DNA of 13,196 nucleotides, taken from contig NZ_CAMPHI010000079.1 in the NCBI RefSeq assembly GCF_946885955.1, forward strand, positions 1-13,196, read 5' to 3'. Under the pieces are notes generated by a model. The model saw only the letters and a list, made by a program, of their open reading frames with translations. It was not told the DNA's origin and searched no databases. The stretch comes from an uncultured Pseudomonas sp. Its GTDB lineage: Bacteria; Pseudomonadota; Gammaproteobacteria; Pseudomonadales; Pseudomonadaceae. The number at the start of each line of letters is the position of its first letter. Position 1 is the stretch's first letter. The translations under genes were made by a program, and so were the position numbers. Positions 13,179 to 13,196 of the stretch are shown here, piece by piece.

Positions 13179-13196
13179 GCGCACCTCTTCCGGCGC

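Overview
The window is a stretch of Pseudomonas core chromosome. Protein sequences, G+C-rich codon use and gene order (prrF - cbpA - ... - mrcB - lpoP - yqcC - DUF4124 gene - ilvI - ilvH - ilvC - pssA) match, as I remember it, the P. aeruginosa PA4704-PA4693 neighbourhood. The species cannot be fixed from sequence alone. I see no mobile element, phage, CRISPR array or integrated island.

Left part, all read leftwards (1-4303). The window opens with a PrrF-type iron-responsive small RNA whose promoter carries a Fur box. Next come cbpA (cyclic-nucleotide-binding protein, with a CRP/Vfr-like site upstream), a stand-alone TfoX C-terminal-domain protein, a SAM-dependent methyltransferase translationally coupled to a pentapeptide-repeat protein, and a two-domain protein joining an aminoglycoside-phosphotransferase-like kinase to a P-loop ATPase.

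Middle part, read rightwards (4408-7774). A compact unit holds mrcB (bifunctional peptidoglycan synthase PBP1b), lpoP (outer-membrane TPR lipoprotein that activates PBP1b) and a YqcC-family gene. The mrcB -10 box lies 8 bases before its start codon and no ribosome binding site is visible, so the transcript may be leaderless. A convergent gene for a secreted DUF4124 protein follows (7884-8324).

Right part, read rightwards (8452-13196). After a leader of about 400 bases come ilvI and ilvH (the two acetolactate synthase III subunits) and ilvC (ketol-acid reductoisomerase), the first two steps of valine, leucine and isoleucine synthesis. The leader contains a possible short peptide with clustered Val/Leu/Ile codons and a terminator-like hairpin just before ilvI, which suggests transcription attenuation. 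A strong terminator ends this unit. pssA (phosphatidylserine synthase) follows with its own promoter and terminator. The last 46 bases hold a strong promoter with a GC-rich discriminator, typical of stable RNA genes, so an rRNA or tRNA operon probably starts just beyond the window.

Nothing here looks like a wholly new system. The most interesting unexplained signals are regulatory: the ilvI leader, the mrcB start region, the CRP-like site before cbpA, and a perfect 17-base dyad between the DUF4124 gene and ilvI.
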